NCBI RefSeq assembly: GCF_002251385.1
Contig: NZ_NPJJ01000003.1
Coordinates: 62,001 to 126,000, forward strand
DNA from: Prevotella sp. P5-108
GTDB lineage: Bacteria > Bacteroidota > Bacteroidia > Bacteroidales > Bacteroidaceae
DNA: 64,000 nucleotides
Direction of reading: 5' to 3'
This document shows, one piece after another, positions 41,226-50,046 of this stretch (position 1 is its first letter; each line of letters begins with the position of its first letter). Below the pieces are notes generated by a model. That model saw nothing but the letters and a program-made list of their open reading frames with translations, was not told the origin of the DNA and did not search any database. The translations under genes were made by a program, and so were the position numbers.

Positions 41226-41603
41226 TCAGTTAATCTGCTTGTAGAACTCCTGCTGGGCGGCAAGCAGAATATCGAGCACTCTGGGGATAATGTCGTCAAA
41301 GACGGGCGTGCTGTCTATCAGCAGCTCGGCAGAGAGCCACACATTGTCGTTGACGATAGTGGCTTTGACCACCTTCATCGAGACGCTCACCGCGTTGGTG
41401 GCTTCGAGGACGCCGGCGCGGTTGTCTTCGGTCACGTCAAAGACGCCCGGCATGACCAGACGCAGGAATGTCTCGTCGTTGTCGCTGCCCATGAATATGA
41501 AGTTGCGCATCTGGTACTTGAAGAAGATGTCGTTGTCTTCGTCCTGCTCGTATTTGAAACCTTGTGAGCTGAGGAACTCTTTCATTAAATCTACATTTGT
41601 CAT
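41226..41603 (-). CDS. YbjN-like domain protein
   Basis: 125 residues, no signal peptide. It has the alpha/beta layout of YbjN/T3SS-chaperone-like proteins: an initial helix (LMKEFLSSQGF), strands with 'IFFKYQMRNFIFMG', 'LRLVMPGVFDV', a helix with a NAVSVSMKVVKATIV strand, and a final helix FDDIIPRVLDILLAAQQEF. Such proteins bind partner proteins or act in sensory regulation; none has a firm enzyme role. It starts 55 bases after the stop of the kinase-AAA+ gene on the same strand, so it is likely its co-transcribed partner. Only fold-level similarity supports the name. Confidence 0.65.
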   Translation of the reverse strand: MTNVDLMKEFLSSQGFKYEQDEDNDIFFKYQMRNFIFMGSDNDETFLRLVMPGVFDVTEDNRAGVLEATNAVSVSMKVVKATIVNDNVWLSAELLIDSTPVFDDIIPRVLDILLAAQQEFYKQIN

Positions 41604-41658
41604 AATTTTTGGGTTTTGGTTGTTAGGATGTATATGGTTTATTGTTCTCTTGCTTCTG

Positions 41659-43455
41659 TCAGGCGTTGAAACCTATGCGCGGGCGTTCCATGTTGCGGCG
41701 CTCCACTCCCTGCATCTTCTCTTCTATCTCCTTGTACATATTGACCATCTCGGGGCGTATCGAGGGCCGCGTGTTGCGGATGGAGGTCTCGAGCAGCTCC
41801 TGGCTGATGAGCTGGTTGGTGAAGGCTGCCGTCATGGCTGCGTCGTTCACGATGTAGGCGATGTCGCTGGCTATGTATCCGTCGGACAGCTCAGCCAGAT
41901 GCTGGGCGTCGATGGCTGTCTCGTCGTAGGGGCGGTCCTTGAGGTGGAGCATGAACATCTCCTTGCGCGCGTCGAGGTCGGGCAGCGGCACGTAGATCTG
42001 CTTGTCTATGCGGCCGGTACGCAGCACAGCCGGGTCTATTTTGTCGGGGCGGTTGGAAGTGGCGATGACAAAGATGCCCTTCTTGGAGCAGTTGTTGAGC
42101 TGGCTCAGAAACTCGTTGACTTCGCCCGACATGCTCGTGTTGTCGATGTTGGAGCGGTTGGGGACCAGCGCGTCAAACTCGTCGAAGCACAGCACAGACG
42201 GTGCTTTTTCCTGTGCCTGCTTGAAGAGACTGCCTATCTTCTCCTGCGAACCGTGGATGTAGATGCTCGCCAGGTCTGAAGTCTTGACCATGAGGAAGTT
42301 GAAGCCCGTCTCTTCGGCGAATTTTTCTGCGAAGAACGTCTTGCCGCATCCGGGAGGACCATAGAGCAGCATGCCATTGGGTGGCGTGAGCTTGTAGCGC
42401 TCTGCCAGTTCCTTGTTCTTGATGACAAAGATTACGCGTTGGTAGAGCATGTCCTTGAGTTCCTTCATGCCGGCGATGTCGGCAAATCCGTTGCCCTTCT
42501 GCTGCTCCACGCTGAACGTTACGGCGTTGGGGTTGTCTTCCGCCTGCTGGGTGGTGGGGCCGGAGGATTGTCCCGGTGCATTGGCACCAGTGGTCTCCTG
42601 ACAGGGTTTGCCGTCGATGAGGCTGATGATTTCCTCGACCGACTTGAAGCGGTCTTCGTATTTCACCGCCAGACCCTTCTGCAGGATGCGGGTGGTCTTG
42701 TCGTCGAGGTCTACACCCTCGAGCGAGAGCTGTTCTGACTTGCGCTTCTCCTTGATGAGCGTGAAGCGGCGCGCTCTGGTCATGCCCTCGGTAAAGGTCA
42801 TCTCCCACGGAGCCGCGCCGAAGAGCATGGTGTAGAGGACGGCCGTGGCAGAGAAGATGTCGCTCTGCTCGTCGTAGAGGCCCATGAAGGTCTCGTTGGC
42901 GCAGTACTCCACCTCCAGGTCTGCCACCTCAAAGGGTGTCTTTCCATTGCATCGCGGCGCTGTGTGCCCCATATCGATGATTTCGGGAATGCCTCCAGCC
43001 ACCTTGGAAAGCATGATGTTGCGGGGAGTGATGTCGTTGTGGCACAGGCCTTGACGGTGCAGGTAGCCGAGGCCGTTGAGAATACCTCTATATATATTCA
43101 GGGCGGTGTCGGCATCCATCCTGCCTTCGCGGGCGAGCTTGTCCATCAGCACGTCGCCGGTGAAATAATTGGTGACGAAGTAGTGGCACTCTCCGCAGTC
43201 CAGGTGGACCTTGCCCGAATCGATGAAGGAGACGATGTTTTCATTGACAAGTTTCTTGCAGCGCTCGATGGTGTAGACCTCGTGCGTGGCAGTGTCCATG
43301 AGGCGCTCTGGAGTCTTCTTGAGGATATACAGCTTGAGAAAATAGATGTTGTCGTTGTCATCTATCACACGGTAGGTCTCGGTATATTCGTTCTCCTTGA
43401 TGAGGCTTTGGGCAAGGTACTTGCCAAGTCTTGCGTTCTCTTTCAGTACACTCAT
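41659..43455 (-). CDS. Protein kinase-AAA+ ATPase fusion
   Basis: 598 residues, cytoplasmic. Residues about 10-280 are a Ser/Thr-type kinase: Lys41 in the FLKLY strand, Glu59 in the C-helix, catalytic loop HNDITPRNIM (Asp141, Asn146) and a DMG metal motif (Asp161) in place of DFG. The usual Gly-rich loop is weak. After a Gln/Pro-rich linker (about 283-320) comes a CDC48/FtsH-type AAA+ domain: FADIAGMKELKDML, Walker A GPPGCGKT (366-373), Walker B VLCFDEFDAL (Asp425, Glu426), sensor ATSNRPD and an arginine finger region LRTGRIDKQ. Both domains look active. The pairing suggests phosphorylation-controlled protein remodelling; a YbjN-like gene follows. Confidence 0.85.
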   Translation of the reverse strand: MSVLKENARLGKYLAQSLIKENEYTETYRVIDDNDNIYFLKLYILKKTPERLMDTATHEVYTIERCKKLVNENIVSFIDSGKVHLDCGECHYFVTNYFTGDVLMDKLAREGRMDADTALNIYRGILNGLGYLHRQGLCHNDITPRNIMLSKVAGGIPEIIDMGHTAPRCNGKTPFEVADLEVEYCANETFMGLYDEQSDIFSATAVLYTMLFGAAPWEMTFTEGMTRARRFTLIKEKRKSEQLSLEGVDLDDKTTRILQKGLAVKYEDRFKSVEEIISLIDGKPCQETTGANAPGQSSGPTTQQAEDNPNAVTFSVEQQKGNGFADIAGMKELKDMLYQRVIFVIKNKELAERYKLTPPNGMLLYGPPGCGKTFFAEKFAEETGFNFLMVKTSDLASIYIHGSQEKIGSLFKQAQEKAPSVLCFDEFDALVPNRSNIDNTSMSGEVNEFLSQLNNCSKKGIFVIATSNRPDKIDPAVLRTGRIDKQIYVPLPDLDARKEMFMLHLKDRPYDETAIDAQHLAELSDGYIASDIAYIVNDAAMTAAFTNQLISQELLETSIRNTRPSIRPEMVNMYKEIEEKMQGVERRNMERPRIGFNA

Positions 43456-43628
43456 AGTTCAGTCGTTAGGTTTGGTGTATAGTATTTCAGATGACAGCCA
43501 TAGCCGATGGCCGATGGCTATGGTTACAAAATTAAGACAATTTCCGTTAATGCCAAACTTATCTTCCGCTTTTTTTGACTATAGACAGGGAAAATGGCGT
43601 CTTTTCCGCCCGTCTCGCGGCTGGACAC

Positions 43629-43675
43629 AAAAACGCCGCAGGCGTTCCTCATCACTGAGAATGTGCCTGCGGCTA
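43629..43675 (-). terminator. Terminator of kbl
   Basis: GCCGCAGGC (43635-43643) and GCCTGCGGC (43665-43673) pair; on the minus strand the stem is followed by GTTTTTG. Confidence 0.8.
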
Positions 43676-43698
43676 TAATCTTGAAAACGAAATCGGGT

Positions 43699-44886
43699 TT
43701 ATTTGAGCACGCCAAGTTCCTTGCCCACCTTGATGAAGGCGGCGATACACTTGTCGAGCTGCTCGCGGGTGTGGGCGGCAGAGAGCTGCACACGGATGCG
43801 GGCCTCGCCCTTGGGCACTACTGGATAGTAGAAGCCTGTGACGTAGATACCTTCCTCGAGCAGACGGTTGGCATAGCGCTGAGAGAGCGGCGCGTCGTAG
43901 AGCATCACGGCGCAGATGGCGCTCTGGGTGGGCTTGATGTCAAAGCCGGCAGCCTGCATCTTGTCGCGGAAGTAGTTGACATTCTCTACCAGATGGTCAT
44001 GGATGGAGTTGTCTTCCTTGAGCATCTTGAACACCTCGAGACTGGCGCCGATAATGGCGGGAGCCAGCGAGTTGGAGAAGAGGTAAGGACGGCTGCTCTG
44101 GCGCAGCATGTCGATGATTTCCTTGCGGCCGGTGGTGAAACCGCCGAGGGCGCCACCAAACGACTTGCCCAGTGTGCCGGTATAGATGTCTACGCGGCCA
44201 TAGGTATTGCACAGTTCGCTCACGCCGTGACCGGTAGCACCTACCACGCCAGCCGAGTGAGACTCGTCGACCATGACGAGGGCGTCGTATTTTTCAGCGA
44301 GGTCGCAGATCTTGTCCATCGGAGCCACGTTGCCGTCCATCGAGAATACACCGTCGGTACAGATGATGCGGAAGCGCTGGGCCTGAGCTTCCTGCAGACA
44401 CTTCTCGAGCTCAGCCATGTCGGCGTTGGCATAGCGGTAACGCTTGGCCTTGCACAGGCGCACACCGTCGATGATAGAGGCGTGGTTGAGGGCGTCGGAG
44501 ATGATGGCGTCTTCCTCGGTGAGGAAAGAGCCGAAGAGACCGCCGTTGGCGTCGAAGCAGGCGGCATAGAGTATGGTGTCCTCGGTATGGAAGTAGTCGC
44601 TGATGGCAGCCTCAAGTTCCTTGTGGATGTCCTGAGTACCACAGATGAAGCGAACCGAAGACATACCGAAACCGCGACGGTCCATCATCTGCTTGGCACC
44701 CTCGATAAGGCGGGGATGGTTGGACAGACCGAGATAGTTGTTGGCACAAAAGTTAAGCACTTCTTCGCCCTTGACCTGGATGGCAGCACCCTGGGGGCTC
44801 TCGATGATGCGTTCTTCTTTGTAAAGGCCTGCGCTCTTGAGATTTTCCAAAGTAGCGCAGAGCTGTTCTTTGATTTTACCGTACAT
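43699..44886 (-). CDS. kbl: Glycine C-acetyltransferase (2-amino-3-ketobutyrate CoA ligase)
   Basis: 395 residues, full length for the alpha-oxoamine synthase family. PLP is held by Lys241 in TGTLGKSFGG, with DESHS (Asp-His pair) upstream and the family-typical NNYLGLSNHPRL and GFGMSSVRFICGTQ segments of the Kbl branch. It converts 2-amino-3-ketobutyrate and CoA into glycine and acetyl-CoA, the second step of threonine breakdown. The threonine dehydrogenase gene is divergent at 45065, so the pair forms a complete threonine-to-glycine route. A terminator separates it from the kinase-AAA+ gene. Confidence 0.97.
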   Translation of the reverse strand: MYGKIKEQLCATLENLKSAGLYKEERIIESPQGAAIQVKGEEVLNFCANNYLGLSNHPRLIEGAKQMMDRRGFGMSSVRFICGTQDIHKELEAAISDYFHTEDTILYAACFDANGGLFGSFLTEEDAIISDALNHASIIDGVRLCKAKRYRYANADMAELEKCLQEAQAQRFRIICTDGVFSMDGNVAPMDKICDLAEKYDALVMVDESHSAGVVGATGHGVSELCNTYGRVDIYTGTLGKSFGGALGGFTTGRKEIIDMLRQSSRPYLFSNSLAPAIIGASLEVFKMLKEDNSIHDHLVENVNYFRDKMQAAGFDIKPTQSAICAVMLYDAPLSQRYANRLLEEGIYVTGFYYPVVPKGEARIRVQLSAAHTREQLDKCIAAFIKVGKELGVLK

Positions 44887-45064
44887 GTTTGTTCACGTTT
44901 TAGTTCTTGTTAGACTACAAAATAACGCATTATTTTCGACAAATAAAAGCGTTTGCCTGTTTTTTTTGTTAATCTGCGGGTAAAAAGGTTTTTTTATGGC
45001 TTTTTTGTCCTTAGTCTCAAAAAAAATTAGTTAATTTGCACCCATAATTTTAAGTACTTGACAC

Positions 45065-46021
45065 ATGAAAAATATCTTGGTCATCGGCTCTACAGGCCAG
45101 ATTGGTTCTGAGCTGACGCGTGAATTGAGAAAAATCTATGGCAACGACCATGTAGTAGCTGGCTATATCAAGGGCGCAGAGCCCAAGGGAGAGTTGCTGG
45201 AGAGTGGTCCGTCGGCCGAGGCTGATGTCACCAACGGCGAGATGATAGCCAGCGTGGTAAAGCAGTATAATATCGACACCATCTACAATCTGGCTGCGCT
45301 CCTGTCGGTAGTGGCCGAGTCCAAGCCTCGTCTGGCATGGAAGATAGGTATCGATGGACTCTGGAACATACTCGAAGTGGCTCGCGAACATGGCTGCGCC
45401 GTATTCACACCCAGCTCGATAGGTTCTTTCGGACCATCTACACCCAAGATGATGACTCCCCAGGACACCATCCAGCGTCCCCGCACCATGTATGGCGTCA
45501 CCAAGGTTACCACCGAGTTGCTCAGCGACTATTATTTCAACAAGTATGGCGTCGATACCCGTGCCGTGCGCTTCCCTGGAGTCATCTCCTATGTCACTCC
45601 TCCTGGTGGCGGCACCACCGACTATGCTGTCGACATCTATTACTCGGCAGTTCGCGGCGAGCGCTTCGTATGTCCTATCAAGGAGGGTACACTGATGGAT
45701 ATGATTTACATGCCCGACGCGCTCAAGGGAGCCATCGACGTGATGGAGGCCGACCCCTCGCGCCTCGTTCACCGCAATGCGTTCAACATCGCATCGCTCA
45801 GCTTCGGTCCCGAGACCGTATACCAGGCCATCAAGAAGTACAAGCCCGACTTTGAGATGGTCTATGATGTAGACCCACTCAAGCAGAGCATAGCCGAGAG
45901 CTGGCCCGACCGTCTCGACGATACCTGTGCGCGCGAGGAGTGGGACTGGTGTCCACGCTACGACCTCGACGCCATGACCCGCGATATGCTTGAGAAGCTC
46001 GCCATCAAGCTCGGAGTATAA
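45065..46021 (+). CDS. tdh: SDR-type L-threonine 3-dehydrogenase
   Basis: 318 residues of the extended short-chain dehydrogenase type. NAD-binding GSTGQIGSEL sits at residues 8-17, the catalytic Tyr143 and Lys147 in TMYGVTKVTTE, with Ser in TPSSIGSFG. The sequence (NLAALLSVVAESKP, SYVTPPGGGTTDYAVDIYY, KEGTLMDMIYMPDAL) is that of the epimerase-like threonine dehydrogenases found in Bacteroidetes, different from the zinc enzyme of E. coli. It oxidises threonine to 2-amino-3-ketobutyrate for Kbl. A weak promoter (TTTG, then TTAATTTG near 45030-45040) lies upstream and a strong terminator follows. Confidence 0.93.
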   Translation: MKNILVIGSTGQIGSELTRELRKIYGNDHVVAGYIKGAEPKGELLESGPSAEADVTNGEMIASVVKQYNIDTIYNLAALLSVVAESKPRLAWKIGIDGLWNILEVAREHGCAVFTPSSIGSFGPSTPKMMTPQDTIQRPRTMYGVTKVTTELLSDYYFNKYGVDTRAVRFPGVISYVTPPGGGTTDYAVDIYYSAVRGERFVCPIKEGTLMDMIYMPDALKGAIDVMEADPSRLVHRNAFNIASLSFGPETVYQAIKKYKPDFEMVYDVDPLKQSIAESWPDRLDDTCAREEWDWCPRYDLDAMTRDMLEKLAIKLGV

Positions 46022-46045
46022 CGACTATACATTATATAATATATA

Positions 46046-46090
46046 AGATGCACAACGCGCAGCCAGCAGCATGTTGTGCATCTTTTTTTT
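46046..46090 (+). terminator. Terminator of tdh
   Basis: AGATGCACAAC at 46046-46056 pairs perfectly with GTTGTGCATCT at 46073-46083, followed by seven T. It is the near-identical inverted counterpart of 41143-41184. Confidence 0.9.
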
Positions 46091-46111
46091 GTTTGGGGTA
46101 AGGGTTTCGGT

Positions 46112-46762
46112 CTAATATCGGCGCTCCATGAGTCCGCCGTAGGTGTTGACGCGCACCACGATGTCGGCTTCCTGTGCCCTCTCGTCGAGCGGGATGCTCA
46201 CAAACGCCACCTGGGTGTAGTATTCGGGCACCCCGTTCTGGTTGTGCAGCAGCGTGAAGGTAAACTGCTCGCGGCTTCCCATGCGTAGGGTGTCACACTT
46301 CACGCCCACGGTCTGGCGCCCCATCTCTCCGTTGTCCTTGGCACCTGCCTTGAGCGCCAGTCTCATGTTGATATAGCGCCCGGTAGTGCTGCGCCATGCG
46401 CTTTCGAGTCCGAGCGGGTCGGTGCGCAGCGTGTCGGGGCGTGTGGTCTCAATAGGCCGCAACACCGGCACCGCACCGATAGAGCGTGGCTTGACGGTGG
46501 TGGCTGCGTCGTGATAGTCGTAGTAGAACAGGGCACGATACAGCGTGTCGGCCTTTGCCGCCCATTTTGCCGTAATCGTGGGCTGCAGCTGCAGCGCCTT
46601 TCCCTCGTCGGTCACCACGCGGCTTATCACGCCCTTGTCTGTCGTATATGCGTCGACCATTTCGGCCTGCATATACGAGTAGTGTCCGTCGCCCGAGTCG
46701 TAGCTGCTGCTCTCGCAAGCCGCCATCACCACTGCCATCACGCCCAGTAGCCAGTATCTCAT
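46112..46762 (-). CDS. NigD-like lipoprotein
   Basis: 216 residues from the ATG at 46762, which opens a short lipoprotein signal (MRYWLLGVMAVVMAAC). The ATG further upstream would overlap the preceding gene by 70 bases. The mature protein starts ESSSYDSGDG and contains the NigD features: a first OB-like domain ('SYMQAEMVDAYTTDKGVISRVVTD' in pieces) and a C-terminal beta-sandwich ending in TLLHNQNGVPEYYTQVAFVSIPLD over two strands. NigD-like proteins are widespread Bacteroidales envelope lipoproteins; their role is unknown. It is the last gene of the five-gene operon and starts one base after the acyltransferase stop. Confidence 0.8.
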   Translation of the reverse strand: MRYWLLGVMAVVMAACESSSYDSGDGHYSYMQAEMVDAYTTDKGVISRVVTDEGKALQLQPTITAKWAAKADTLYRALFYYDYHDAATTVKPRSIGAVPVLRPIETTRPDTLRTDPLGLESAWRSTTGRYINMRLALKAGAKDNGEMGRQTVGVKCDTLRMGSREQFTFTLLHNQNGVPEYYTQVAFVSIPLDERAQEADIVVRVNTYGGLMERRY

Positions 46763-46763
46763 A

Positions 46764-47909
46764 TCACAGCCCCATTTGGTTGATAGCCGGGTTGGCATAC
46801 ATCTTGAGCATCTGTTCGCGCAGATAGGCATCGTCCTTGCCCTCCATCTCTATCTTGTCCAGCTGGTCCTTGAGGTAAGCCTCAAAATGCGCTTTATCTT
46901 CAGCCGTGTAGTGGTCGGCGTGGGCAGAGTCGCCTTGCAGCAGGTCGAGCGCCACGTAGTTGTTGGGATAGAGGCGGTAGCCTGCAAATATCTGCCGGTC
47001 TATGTGGTCGGCGATGAGGCGGAATAGCTCGGTCTTGGGCGTGTCTGCCGGGATGGTGTCGAGGTAGCTGTCTATGCAGTCAGCACACTGGTAGTGTATG
47101 TATCCCTTGTAGCCCATGATGCCGGTCTGCATGCTTGTCACGTCGTCCATCGGGCCTTTCTGCCAACTGGGGTTGTCGCGGCGCGCCTGCAGTTCGGCAG
47201 CCTTGAGATAGTCGCAAGGGTCGTACTCATAGCTTATGGCGAGGGGCACGAGGTGCAGCTGCTTCAGGCGGTCTATGATAGAGCCATCGCCGCCCATCAC
47301 CATCATCTTGAGTATGGCTTCCTGGGTGCGGTCGTTGCTGTCCTTGGCGCGGCCTTCGCGCTGGGCTATCCATATGTTGTCGTTCTTCTCGGCGATGACG
47401 AAGTGCATGTACTCGCTCAGCCGCTTGCTCGCCATCAGCATCTCGCGCATGGAGAGGGCACGCTCTACGATAAACGACTTGTTGACGCGCACCAGGTCCT
47501 TGACCCAGGGCAGCTTGAGCAGATTGTCGCCGATGGCGATTTCACATGTCGTGTTGAAGCCCGCGTCTATCAGCAGCTTGTCGAGCAGTGCCGAATCGAG
47601 CACTATGTCGCGGTGGTTGCTGATGAAGGTGTAGCGGCTGTCGGTGTCGAGCGATGCGATGTCGATGTCGCATCCCTTGCTGAGCCGCGCCAGCAGCTGT
47701 ACAAGAAAACCGTAGCAGAAGGTCTTCTGGAAATCGAGGTTGTCCTTGCAGGCGTGCATCTTGGCAGCCAGCGCCTCTTTGGGTACGTCGGGGTAGAAAT
47801 AGGCCAGCACGCTGCAGAACTGCTCGTTCTGGAGCAGGCGGTCAAAGACGTCCGGTAACTCGTCGGGTTCAAACGGACGGATGGGGTCAAACTGTTCAGG
47901 AATTTTCAT
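46764..47909 (-). CDS. PlsC-like acyltransferase family protein
   Basis: 381 residues. The glycerolphosphate-acyltransferase signature is present as ISNHRDIVLDSALL (HX4D) and the later EGR motif as WIAQREGRAKDSND. No transmembrane helix stands out; two amphipathic N-terminal helices could hold it at the membrane. The family transfers acyl chains to lysophosphatidate or related acceptors. It starts 18 bases after the ddl stop. The long C-terminal helical tail (about 300-381) is specific to this Bacteroidetes type, so the precise acceptor is uncertain. Confidence 0.83.
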   Translation of the reverse strand: MKIPEQFDPIRPFEPDELPDVFDRLLQNEQFCSVLAYFYPDVPKEALAAKMHACKDNLDFQKTFCYGFLVQLLARLSKGCDIDIASLDTDSRYTFISNHRDIVLDSALLDKLLIDAGFNTTCEIAIGDNLLKLPWVKDLVRVNKSFIVERALSMREMLMASKRLSEYMHFVIAEKNDNIWIAQREGRAKDSNDRTQEAILKMMVMGGDGSIIDRLKQLHLVPLAISYEYDPCDYLKAAELQARRDNPSWQKGPMDDVTSMQTGIMGYKGYIHYQCADCIDSYLDTIPADTPKTELFRLIADHIDRQIFAGYRLYPNNYVALDLLQGDSAHADHYTAEDKAHFEAYLKDQLDKIEMEGKDDAYLREQMLKMYANPAINQMGL

Positions 47910-47927
47910 AAGCGGAAGTTCTGTAGG

Positions 47928-48923
47928 TTAGAACTGGTTCTCCACAATCTCGCTCAGTACCTGGGTGATGTCGAGGCCGGCGGCGCGCACCTGCTGTGGG
48001 ATGAAGCTGGTGGCGGTCATGCCGGGTGTGGTGTTGATTTCGAGCATGTTGATGCAGTCGTTGCCCTCGGCATCCTTGGTGATGATATAGTCGATGCGGA
48101 TGATGCCGTTGCAGTGCAGGATGTCATAGATGCGGCTGGTCTCCTCGGCCACGGCTTTGGCGGTGGCGTCGGCTATGCGGGCAGGCGTAATCTCCTGCAC
48201 CTGACCGTTGTACTTGGCGGCGTAGTCGAAGAACTCGTTGCTCGTCACCACCTCGGTAGCGGGGAATACCACCGATTTCTCCTTGGTCTTGTAGCAGCCT
48301 ATGCTTATCTCTGTGCCCTGCATATAGCGCTCTATCATCACCTCGTTGCTCTCCATGAATGCCACGCGCAGTGCGGCAGCCAGCTGGTCGGGCTCTTTCA
48401 CCTTCGACACGCCGAAGCTCGAACCGTCGGCAGCGGGTTTGACAAAGCAGGGCATACCCAGACGGCGTGCCACCTCGTTCTCGTCGATCTCATCGCCACG
48501 GCGCACCAGGATACTGTCGGCCACGTTGACGCCGAAGCCTCTCAGATAGTTGTTGAGCACATACTTGTCGAAGGTCATAGCCTCGACCAGCACGCCGCTG
48601 GTGGAGTAGGGCACATGGAGCAGGTCAAAGTAGCCCTGCATCAGTCCGTTCTCGCCGGGGGTGCCGTGGATGGTGATGTAGGCGTAGTCAAATTCGACGA
48701 CCTTGCCGTCGCATACGAAGGTGAAGTCGTTCTTGTCTATCTGTGCAGTGGTGTCATTGGCGAGCTGCACGTGCCAGTCCTGTCCTTTGACATCCACGAT
48801 ATATACATTGTAACGTTCTTTGTCGAAAAACGAATAGATGCCCTGTGCCGAGCGCATAGAGACATCGTGCTCTGATGAGTCGCCGCCGCAAACGATGGCG
48901 ATGTTTCTTTTCAGTTCTTTCAT
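47928..48923 (-). CDS. ddl: D-alanine--D-alanine ligase
   Basis: 331 residues, full length for Ddl with an ATP-grasp fold. IAVVCGGDSSEHDVSM-type opening (here IVCGGDSSEHDVSMRSA), HGTPGENGLMQGYFDLL, GMPCFVKPAADGSSFGVSKV, EISIGCY and the C-terminal NMLEINTTPGMT are all present. It joins two D-alanines for the peptidoglycan stem peptide. The presence of MurF at 55917 and the PASTA protein in this operon gives the region a cell-wall flavour. It is 12 bases from the pseudouridine synthase gene. Confidence 0.97.
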   Translation of the reverse strand: MKELKRNIAIVCGGDSSEHDVSMRSAQGIYSFFDKERYNVYIVDVKGQDWHVQLANDTTAQIDKNDFTFVCDGKVVEFDYAYITIHGTPGENGLMQGYFDLLHVPYSTSGVLVEAMTFDKYVLNNYLRGFGVNVADSILVRRGDEIDENEVARRLGMPCFVKPAADGSSFGVSKVKEPDQLAAALRVAFMESNEVMIERYMQGTEISIGCYKTKEKSVVFPATEVVTSNEFFDYAAKYNGQVQEITPARIADATAKAVAEETSRIYDILHCNGIIRIDYIITKDAEGNDCINMLEINTTPGMTATSFIPQQVRAAGLDITQVLSEIVENQF

Positions 48924-48935
48924 CTTTATCCTTGT

Positions 48936-50009
48936 TTAGTTCTCTGCAAAAGTATTTTTGGTTGTTCCTGCGATAAACGTACGCCACTTCTCGATGAGCT
49001 GGCGCATGTCTTCAGGCCATTCAGACGTGAAGTCCATCTGCTTGCCCGTGGTGGGATGCACAAAGCCCAGTGTGCGGGCGTGGAGTGCCTGCCGCGGACA
49101 GAGTGAGAAGCAGTTCTGCACAAAGGCGCGGTAGGAGGCGCTGCGCTCGCCGCGCAGGATTTCCATGCCACCGTAGCGCTCGTCGGCAAAGAGGGGATGG
49201 CCTATCGACCGCATGTGGGCGCGTATCTGGTGGGTGCGACCGGTCTCGAGTATGCACTCGATGAGGGTGACGTAGCCAAACCGCTCGATGACGCGGTAGT
49301 GGGTCACGGCGGGCTTGCCTATGCCCGAGTCTGGCGCAAATACAGCCATGCGCAGACGGTCTTTAGGGTCGCGCCCGATGTTGCCTTCGATGCGTCCTTC
49401 GTCGTCCTTGACGTTTCCCCATACCAGGGCATTGTAACTGCGATGTGTAGTCTTGTTGAAGAACTGCAGTCCCAGCTTGGTCTTGGCGTCGGGAGTCTTG
49501 GCTACCACCAGCAGACCGCTCGTATCCTTGTCTATGCGATGCACCAGACCCACCTCGGGGTCGTTGGGGTCGTAGCCCTCGACATCGCGCAGATGCCAGG
49601 CGAGGGCGTTGACCAGCGTACCAGTGAAGTTGCCCACGCCGGGGTGAACCACGAGACCGGCGGGCTTGTTGACCACCATCAGCTGGCTGTCTTCATAGAC
49701 CACATCGAGTGGTATGTCCTCGGCCTCGATAGAGGTGTCGTGGCGCGGACGGTCGAGCATGAGCGTGACCACATCGCCCGGGCGCACGCGATAGTTGCGC
49801 TTCACGGGGCGGTCGTTGACATGCACAAAACCGGCATCGGCGGCACGCTGTATGCGGTTGCGGCTCGAGTGCTGCAGCTTTTCGAGCATATACTTGTCTA
49901 TGCGCAGCGGCTCCTGACCGCTGTCCACGACAAATCTGAAGTGCTCGTAGAGCTGGGGTTCGCCTTCGAGTTCGTCTATATCTTGCAGGTTGATGTCTTC
50001 GTCTGTCAT
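48936..50009 (-). CDS. RluA/RluD-family pseudouridine synthase
   Basis: 357 residues. An S4 RNA-binding domain at about 33-95 (LRIDKYMLEKLQHSSRNRIQ, VRPGDVV) precedes the catalytic domain, with the nucleophile Asp160 in GLVHRIDKDTSGLLVVAK and GRTHQIRAHMRSIGHPLFAD later. It converts specific uridines of 23S rRNA (RluD sites are the likely target) to pseudouridine. It follows the PASTA gene by 37 bases; that gap carries an 18-base AT-rich motif. Confidence 0.93.
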   Translation of the reverse strand: MTDEDINLQDIDELEGEPQLYEHFRFVVDSGQEPLRIDKYMLEKLQHSSRNRIQRAADAGFVHVNDRPVKRNYRVRPGDVVTLMLDRPRHDTSIEAEDIPLDVVYEDSQLMVVNKPAGLVVHPGVGNFTGTLVNALAWHLRDVEGYDPNDPEVGLVHRIDKDTSGLLVVAKTPDAKTKLGLQFFNKTTHRSYNALVWGNVKDDEGRIEGNIGRDPKDRLRMAVFAPDSGIGKPAVTHYRVIERFGYVTLIECILETGRTHQIRAHMRSIGHPLFADERYGGMEILRGERSASYRAFVQNCFSLCPRQALHARTLGFVHPTTGKQMDFTSEWPEDMRQLIEKWRTFIAGTTKNTFAEN

Positions 50010-50016
50010 GATGCTT

Positions 50017-50034
50017 TATATATATAATAAGGTG
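50017..50034 (-). other. Copy of the CACCTTATTATATATATA motif
   Basis: Exact 18-base match on the minus strand, just upstream of the RluA-type gene. Other exact or near copies: 8864-8881 (+), 54363-54346 (-), 57376-57360 (-) and 63267-63284 (+). Confidence 0.6.
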
Positions 50035-50046
50035 TAGCCCCCGAGC

